Both the position numbers and the translations under genes were made by a program. From Meandrina meandrites (taxonomy: Eukaryota; Cnidaria; Anthozoa; Scleractinia; Meandrinidae), in the NCBI GenBank assembly GCA_963693305.1, contig OY855904.1:42833804-42897803 (forward strand): 64,000 bases of DNA, read 5' to 3'. Under the pieces are notes generated by a model. That model did no database searches and had not been told where the DNA came from. It saw only the letters and a program-made list of their open reading frames with translations. Below, one piece after another: positions 1 to 9,500 of this stretch (positions are counted from its first letter, which is position 1; every line of letters begins with the position of its first letter).

Positions 1-537
1 ATTTCCATCTGAAAATACAAGTACAGAGTGTACTTCTGAATTAAGGATTCCTGGATGCCTATTCTTCCACCTGCAAATGAACCAGTATGTTCTTATGATG
101 GGATGCAATGGAAATTAAGATTTACCCGTACTAGAAATCCTTAGACAATTAAAATCACAATCCACATTTTAAATCGCAGATAATTTTAATTTTCAGGATT
201 CAATTTATTGCAATGTTTCAAAGTATGAAAAGGCAAGAAGATGCACAAATCATTAATCTCTTCAACAAGTTTAGATAACAAGCATTAATTATCATGAATC
301 TGGGTATATTCTTTATGAGGATTTCTTTGGATTCTTTGTTTACAGGATCAAAAACTATTGTTATAAACAGAAAATAAATCCAATTTTACTTCGCGAAAGT
401 AATCGACTTTTTATGTTTATTGCTTATTGTGAGTCTGATTTGTATAAACAGAACCAGATGAATTAAGAGTACTTATACTTTCAATGCCGGCATTTTTTGA
501 CATCATATCTATTTAATATCAATCTATTTGTTTTCAG
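1..537. other. Intron sequence of gene C, no feature seen
   Basis: AT-rich sequence upstream of the first recognisable exon of gene C. I searched for the preceding CPPPC-encoding exon (exon 8 in genes A and B) and did not find it, so it probably lies outside the window. Confidence 0.4.
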
Positions 538-3500
538 ATCAGTCGGCTTTAAAAAGAGTAACTCGTTCGCTGCTTGGCCGTCCGAGATGTCCAAGGTATG
601 GAACGTATGGTGTGAAAATGAAACGAAATGTAAACGAAAGTCTTGCTATAAATATATTATTTGAGCAAAACATGTCTGTGACCACTCACCAGTTACGCTA
701 CATGCAATTGCTGGAAAGGGCTCACCTTAAATTTTAGAAAATGCAAGACATCGGTTATTCCCTTTCCACTTTGCAAAACTTTGCATGTTAGCATGCTAAC
801 TACAAATAATTGATATTGAAAATGGGTACTAACGAGCTTGGCTTTAGTTATATTCCACCTAGAACTAAAACTTAAGAGTGTTTTCAAGACGTCATACTGT
901 TGCAATGGTAATCTTTTCTTTTCTTTGGGTGATAAATGGTCAGCAGGCCACTTAATGAAAAGGTGTCCTAAAATTTAGCGTGTAACGTGACAAAAGTAGA
1001 TTGCAAAATCAAACATTTTTATTTTTGGCAACAACAGTACTTCAAATTGTTCAAAAACTTCATGCCTGGCTATCAGAATTTTTTGTCTCAGTGTTTATAA
1101 GGCAAGAGTCTTTTTTGTAAACCTAACATAATTTTTTGGCCAACACGAAACGATAAATCCGGGGATGATTGTCTTTGATTCGGGGGATCCTTGCTAAGTG
1201 TCGTGTCCAAATACCACATTATAATCTAGTAACTAGGTCACCGTTTAGGTAAAATACAACAGAGTTGGCTAGTTGGGAAGTCCTAATGGTGACTGCGTCC
1301 GGTTACAGTAAATCTTGGGAAAGATTTTCAGGAATTTGATGGAAAAAGGCTAAATAGAGGGCCACTTAACATAGGTTAAAATGCATTCCCATTATCGCTT
1401 ACCTCGCAGGCTCGGCGGAATTTGAAGGTTCTATTCTCAGTGAGAATAGCGATATTTGATATCATTGACTTGGTAAAAACGTATTGAATAAGTACCAAAA
1501 ATGGAATCATGTCTCCCTCTCTTGTTAAATCGCCAGGAAATGTATGACTGGGGTAAGGCCAATGAATCGGACTACGGCGGGTGAGTATGCCTGTCGCACA
1601 GAACGCGTTCCAAACTAAAATGTGGCATTCCAATTTACACAAATTCAGTATCAAGTAACCATTACATCCGGAAAAAAATTGTTGTTCCGAATGATATGGC
1701 TAATTATTTTGATAAAAACGGCTACTCCGTTAAGTTCACAATTACAGAACACAACATTTTCCCCATTCCGTTGGATCGACGACTTTAAACGAAGACTTAC
1801 TGCATTTTATAGACTTTTAAATTCCCTGTTTAAACCTCGGAAAATATTTAGAAATTTTGATCACGCTTAACACCTCCACAAATAATTCAGAAATTCTGAA
1901 TCCTGCCAAGACCCCAAAAATGTATTCAGAAATTCTGACTCCCCCAAAGACCTCAAAAAATCATTCAGAAATTCTGAATCCCACCTAGACGTCCAAAATA
2001 TATTCAGAAATTCTGACTACCCCAAAGACCTAAAAAATTCAATCCCACCTACACGTCCAAAATTCAGAAATTCTGACTCCCCCAAAGACCTCAAAAAAAT
2101 CATTCAGAAATTCTGAATCCCTCCCAGACATCCAAAATGTATTCAGAAATTCTGACTGCCCCAAAGACCTCAAAAAAATCATTCAGAAATTCTGAATCCC
2201 TCCTAGACGTCCAAAATGTATTCAGAAATTCTGACTCCCCCAAAGACCTCAAAAATCATTCAGAAATTCTGAATCCCTACTAGACGTCCAAAATGTATTC
2301 AGAAATTCTGACTCCCCCAAAGACCTCAAAAAATCGTTCAGAAATTCTGAATCCCTCCTAGGCGTCCAAAAGGTATTCAGAAATTCTGACTCCCCCAAAA
2401 AACGCCATCATGATGACGAATTAAAAAATTCTGATTTCCTTTGAGTCCTCCAAAATAAAAAACAAAATCAGATATTTTTTTGTTATTTAATTTATTTAGT
2501 TAATAACAGATAAAAATATGGAGTTACGTCACTTAAAAGGGAAATTAGGAGCACCTAAGACTTTCTAGATGATTTTTCCAACTTGCAAGCCTATTTTACC
2601 AACCCAAAAATGGGTTGGTGAATAAATAATATCCGGGGCCAGCCTGGATACTATACTTTTTCGACCGAATTTGTCATTTTGGAAAAACCCATTTTAGTTT
2701 GGAACGCTTTCCAAACTAAAATGGGTTTTTCCAAAATAGTTATTTTCCCTTGTCCATTTGGATATTCCTCGGAGTATGTACAGCGTTCAGTCAAGATCTC
2801 ACTATTCCCAACAACAATCAAAATGGTTCAGTCAAAAAAACCTTTATTTAACTGGCGCATTTTGATAGTCAGTGTAACACATGCACAACAGTTCCGAATC
2901 TACATTTGGAATAGACGGAAATTTGCTGAGCCCCAAATGCAGAATTTCTGCATGCTGTTCAATGACAGTAGGCTGAAATTAACTGACTGCAGCTACGATG
3001 CAGAATTTCTGCATTTTAAACAAGATGCAGAATTTCTGCATCTTGTTCAATAAACAATTACATGTATATGCTGAAACTGTCTGACTCCCACAAGGATGCA
3101 GAATTTCTGCATTTTGAACAAGATGCAGAATTTCTGCATCTTGTTCAATAAACAATTAAGCTGAAACTGACTGACTCCCACTACGATGCAGAATTTCTGC
3201 ATTTTGAACAAGATGCAGAATTTCTGTATTTGGTTCAATAAAGAATTAAGCTGAAACTGACTGACTCCCACTTCCCTGCAGAATTTCTGCATCTTGTTTA
3301 GTTACAAACTAGGCTAATAGTACATGTACACTAGTCTCCTTCGCAGCTGTTGTTTGGGCTCGTCACGCAACGTTCCCTCCCCCACCAAAGAGGAGCGTTG
3401 CGTGACGACACTAAAAACGGCTGTGAAGGAGACTACATGTACACTGGACTGAATCAAATTAAGATGTAAAATCTCTGCATATTGTTTAACTACATTTAAG

Positions 3501-6500
3501 AGGCTATAATTTACTGAATCCAAATAAGATGCTGGATTTTTGCATACTTTTAGCATATTTGCTTACAGGAGGAAAAGGTTGTGCTCCACATGTAGCAGCA
3601 CTTTCAAGCCTCAGGCTACTAAGTTCTGCAATTGTGTGACTCGAGTAAGAAACCTCCTTTTCTCCTATACGTCTTAGTGCAGGGAACCAAGAATTTTAGG
3701 ATTTAAGAACCTATGCACACCCTGTGATTTTCATAGATCACAGCCTGTAAACATGAACTCCTCCTTTGCATAAAGAGTAAAATCGTTCGGAGTGTGTCCA
3801 CTTCTGCCCATGCATTTACAAGTAAAACCTACAATACAGTGTAGTTACAGTGCACAATAAAAATCGATGTTGTTTGCATTTCTGTTGAAGTCCATAAATC
3901 TATTGAACATGATTTCAACAATCTTCCACTAATTTATGCAAAATTATTACTTCAGTAATGAAGCATCAAGTATTACATGTATTAATTCATTTAAAGCAAA
4001 TCTTTAGCAACAAAGCACATAAATATCTACAACGTTGGAAAAGAAAAGAAAAGAACCAAAATATAATTCCTCTCTGCTTGCTCTCTGTCTATTTTGGCAA
4101 TTCACAAGCATAGTCAAGGACAGGGCTCAAAACACTTGGCCACACTGCCTCTTGAATAGAATCGAAAAGCAGTTTGAATTTTAAGCACAAATATTTTAGT
4201 TTTTACATTCACTTAGAGCTGCGTGAAATTGTATTAAATGGAAGCTTGCCTTAGAAAACCTAATTTTCAAGTCAAAACCCCTTTCCAGCCTCCTTTAGGA
4301 TTAACATCTTTTAATGCAGCATATTTTTGCCTGAGCAAGGTCTTTGTTGTATGCTGTAGCTTTCTGGCTTCAGTGAGCTCAAAAGGAGTGCATCGGGATA
4401 CACTGTTTGGGCAGTTCTTGTGTCCAAGGTTCCCTTGGCCTTGGCTTTTTTCAGTGGAGACCATTTACCCCCATATTATGTGCCTTTCCAGTAATGGATA
4501 GAAAATTTCTCCTTCCGCATTTCCTTTACCATGCCAATTACAGGCTGAAATTCCTAGGAATTCGAAAAGTGTAATAAAAGCTTGCAAAATAACAGGCCTA
4601 TTCCATGGAATTCTTAGGAATTCCTAGGATTTCTTGGGAATTTTTAGGAATTGCTGGGAATTTTATATAAATTTATAGGAAGGCAAAATTCAGCTGAACA
4701 AAGGCATACAAAATTACACATTATTTACAACAACAGTTTGAGTTTATTGGCTAACACTTTCGTGATGTACACTCTTGCATAAAATTAACAGTCTATTAAA
4801 AAGACTATGAAGCGAAAACTGTTTTGTACATGCCTGAACTGATGCCTTTCATTGGGATATAAATTAGTCACTTCAAACTTGTGGCTAAAGGTTTTGGCTT
4901 TGGAAAAAATAAAAATAAAAACAGACTTAGCTGCTGGCTTTCTCAGCTGTTTATTTAGATTGTCCATTTTGGAGGGTTTCCTTGTTCTTTTTCACCTGTA
5001 AAAATAAATTAAATGTATTTCCAGATTAGCCTCTTGATAGTTTTGTATTAAACTGTTAATTTTATACAAGACTGATTTTATACTTGGGAACTGGTTACTT
5101 TCATAACATTTGAACAGAGCTTGCATTAAAAGAACTACATCAAGAAAGTTACCGATAATTTCAAGTCTTCAACACTGTGTCAAAAATTCACAACAGTCTA
5201 GTGTATTTTACACCCTTATTAAGCCTGTCAGCTGCTTGGAGAATTTCACTTCGGTATTTTTGCTCCTGAACAAAGTTATAAATTCTATATAACGCAGTAC
5301 GCAATACGCAACGGCCGCAACTTCATTTGACTAAACATATCCAACGAACATAATGCAGTTTGTGCGAAAGTCCAGCTGGTTTTTAAATTAGAGAATTACA
5401 ATGTAGTTGTACTCACCAAAGCAAAAAGCATGCGTTGTTAATGACCGCCATCTCAAAAACAAGACCTTTGATTCGTTCAAAGAATCACAGCCTTTAAGTA
5501 CACTATGCACCTTTTAACACAGCACAATCTTTTCTCTCCAAATACTGTAAGCGAAACACATAAATACCGAAAGCAGCGGTTGAGAATTTTCTCACGAGCG
5601 AGTCCACGAGCGATCAACCGACAACAGAATTCAAAACAACGGCGCCAATGAATAACGGCAAAAATAGTCACGTGAGGTGATTTACGTACTATGATTGGTT
5701 AAATCGCGAAGACCGCTGTACCCGTTCACTGCGGTGTCAATAAAAATGGCGTGAGATCGCGAGCTGATCAACGGTTTCTAGTTCTGCACGTTCTGGTGGA
5801 TTTTCAAGGCTTAAAATGGAATAAATGGTGAGAATGAAACGCATATCATTGCTCAGTTTATCTGACAAGTTTTTCAAGATTATGAAGGGTGGAAAGTTTT
5901 GTTCCATGTTACAATGTCGCCGGGATGAACCAGGTGAGAACGCAAATTTATGATGGCCTAATACCAATTGTTTCCAAATCTCCGCAAGCAATGATTTTGT
6001 TGTGGAGTGATGCTCATTTTTCATTTTCTCGTGTTTGAGGTTTGAATTCCCAGACATTGACAGAAATTCGAAGCTATCAAATTGGTATTCATTTCCATGT
6101 TTGACTGTTTTGTATTTGATGAAATTTACAAGTTTTTGACTCATGGATGTGTAAGCAGGTGTGTTGAATAATATTTCAATGGCTGGGCATTGTGAAGTTT
6201 TAAGCCTCCATGATTCGATATCCAAGTTCAGTATTACCTATTCCTAGAAATTCTCGGAAATTCCAAGCTTTCAAATTTGGCATGAATGTGCATGTCATGA
6301 AATTGTTGGGAATTCTCCAAGCCTACACAGGTTTTTTCCAGAAGTTCCCAAGAATTCCAACGGTAGTTCTAGTACCACTTTTTCTATATGCACCTTGGAG
6401 TGTGCAAATTTGGTGACTAGTAATTTATAATTGTGAACTAGGCCAAGGCTCTGAATATTGACCATGTTGGCACAATTAAAAGAAATGACTCAGTCTCTAT

Positions 6501-9500
6501 TTTATACTCTGTATAGGGAAATTTTGGGGACTCCAATAATTTCCAGGTGTTTCTGGAAAGGCTAAAGGGGAAAGATCCTGAAATCAGAAATGAAGACAGC
6601 AGCGTAGAAGAGATCTCTAGCAGTGACAGAAGAAATAAAGGTCAGTTATGTTCAAGCAAAATTTAGATGAAGTCACACAGGGTTTGGACTTTTTGAAGTC
6701 CAACTTTGAGGGACTTCATCACCAGCTTGTCTTGGATTTGACCATAGTAATGCCTCCCTCCACTAGTTTTAAATTTGTAAGAGACGAGCAAGGCCACTGT
6801 GTGATGTATTACAGGAACTATTCACACGTGAGATGGGAAGTTCCTCAACGACTCATTAAGGTACATGTACATATAGTATTCAGCTGCAGTATGTGCATTG
6901 TTAGGAAAAATCCGTATTTCTATGAGCCCAAAGGAAATAAAAAAAATGTTTGCAATTTTTCGGAAGTGGGAGAAAAAAATGCAAAGCTTGTTTTAGGGAG
7001 AAAGAATATGGCTAAACAACTTGTAGTATAAACTTTTAAGTAAAACTCAAACCACAATGCCGATTCGCAGTTCTTCCAAAAAAATATATTGGTTTAAGTA
7101 GTTGGTTAGATTAGTATTTTTGATAACTTCTGAGTTGACCAACATTTCCTGATGATTGCTGCTCTTTGGTTTGCTGTGGATATTTAATATCAAAAACATG
7201 AGACCCTATAACATTTTTTCATTATGTCTTGCATTGCCTCCTTGGCAGACATTGCCTACTGGGAAGCCAAACCTTGTGAAGCCTACACTGGACAAAGTCG
7301 AGCTGGAGGCTTTGAGGAAAGACCACAAAAAGTTTGAGGAGAACTATCCTGCTCGTGTGTCAAGGGCATGGACCAAGTGGGTTCAAGATGTTGACAAACT
7401 GTTGGAGTTACCAGTTAGCTGGGATTGGCCATTGGATATCCTTATGACCTGTTCCAAAGTTAGGCCAGCAACTGAAGATGTGACTATTCCTGCTCATTTG
7501 CAAGCCTTGCGTGACAAAGAGACACAGGAAACCCAGCAGGTGCGTTCACTGCTGCAATGTCAGCATCAAGTTGTGTATGTTGTGGTTTAAATTTTTCTTT
7601 GGTCTAAAATTTTTCAAACCAGTTTGATTTTTAGTTTTCATTGTCTTGTATTGATTAACATAATCTGAAACAAAGGAAAATAAAAATCAAACTGGTTTGA
7701 AAATTTTTAAACCAAGGTAAAATTTAAACCACAACATGTATAATTATTTTGAAGATATGAAAAATGCATTAATGAAATACATTGGTCCAGCTATACATGT
7801 TTATTCTAATAGATTGTTAGGATCGAGTTTACCAAAAGAATTCTGAATCGAATTTAACCACAAAAAGGGAATGATATGATTGGCTGCTTGCTGCTTGTTT
7901 CCTAAACAACAATTATTTGAAAATTGAACATAGTCATAATGTACATGTGAACATCCCCACAGTAAGGAAAAAGTGTTATGGTTCAAGCCTAGTGGCCCTT
8001 CATGCTAGAGTTTTTCCAATTTTCTGAAACATTGGATTAACTTAGAGTATTTCTGTTCTATAACCTCTCCCTCGATATAGTATGCCACTGAGTACATCTG
8101 AGTACAATACTTATGTATTCAGTGGTATGCCACTGAGGACATCACAGGGTTAAATTATTCTACTAAATTAAATTCACCTACATGTTGGTACCCATTTATA
8201 AAAAAGGGATGCACTATGAGGATTTTAACTTAATGTTACTTTGGGGTCTTGCTGAAAAAAAAAACTACACATGAAGTGACTGCAGCCAAAACTTAAACCT
8301 TCACAAATACACTCTTAGGCCAAGGTTTATAGTCAAGTACACTTTTTAAGGTCACTTGCCACACTTAAATTAAGCCATGTTCTTAACCTGACAGAAATAG
8401 CAGGAAGTATTTACAAAACATTGTCAACAATTAAAAAAAGGGTCTTAAAGCTACATGAAAGGCTCTTTGAATTGATTTTCAATTCGTCTGCAATTATAAG
8501 ATCTGTTCATTTAATTGCTGCTCTTTTTAATTAATTAAATCGAGACATACCAGCAATTAACTATGGTGTATGTTTGGTCACTACAGATCTACACAGGACG
8601 ATATAGGCCACCACGACAGTAGGAAAATCCTGTGCAAACTGTTGAAGACCATTTGCAGAACATTGAGGTGGGGAAGTTTGTTGCCGTAAACCTTTCAAAT
8701 TGTGACAAAGTCCCCATTATTGGGAAGGTTCTAGAAGTGCATGATGAAGAAGTGAAGGTGCATTACAGGAAAGGTTCATTCAAAGGAAAGTGGAGTCCTC
8801 AAAACGCCCCTAGAAGCCAGACTCTATGGGTGGATGAGCTCCCAAAGACATGCATTATTTTGTCTTCATTTTCTTTTACCGAAGACAACAAACTGCTGCC
8901 CACTACGAGAAAGCATCTTCAAGAAGAGTATGCTAGACTGAAACAAAAGGATTAGTATTCCAATATGACTTTTGTATTCAGGAGAAAAATTATGAATCGA
9001 TACTGATGGATATTTAATGTAAGCATAAAACATTTTTTTAGTCGTGGATTAATTATCTGTGCACTAACAACAGCCAAGTAAATAGGCAATTATTAGGCTC
9101 CAATTGTTAAATCATCAATGGGTATGGCCTGTAGTAACTGCCCTGGCCCCTAATGTTTAGTGGTAGAAAATTTGGCCATTGCACCCTACAAAGAAATTAA
9201 AAAATATATTGTACAGTATGTTGTTGTGGAAATGGTAAATTTACTCAATATCCACTATGTATTATTTTGCAAGGGCAGAACGTTTAGAGGTTTTTTGGCC
9301 CTGCGTGGGAATAAAAAAATCAAATTTAATACTTTTGCAAGTGTTTTAAGGGCAACTGGGGACTTTGAATACTGCTAAAAAAAATTGATTTTTCTTAGTT
9401 CTGGGGGCATCACATGTTCTGCATTTTGTAAGGAGATCAGATATTCTGAATATCTTAACAGGTCCAGAGATGTTGTAAGTCTTATTAAGTTTTATAAATT

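Noticed and set aside
5737..6225. Minus-strand 162-codon frame inside the large element.
   Set aside because: Long for this composition but without a recognisable motif, splice context or promoter on that strand; kept only as a remark.
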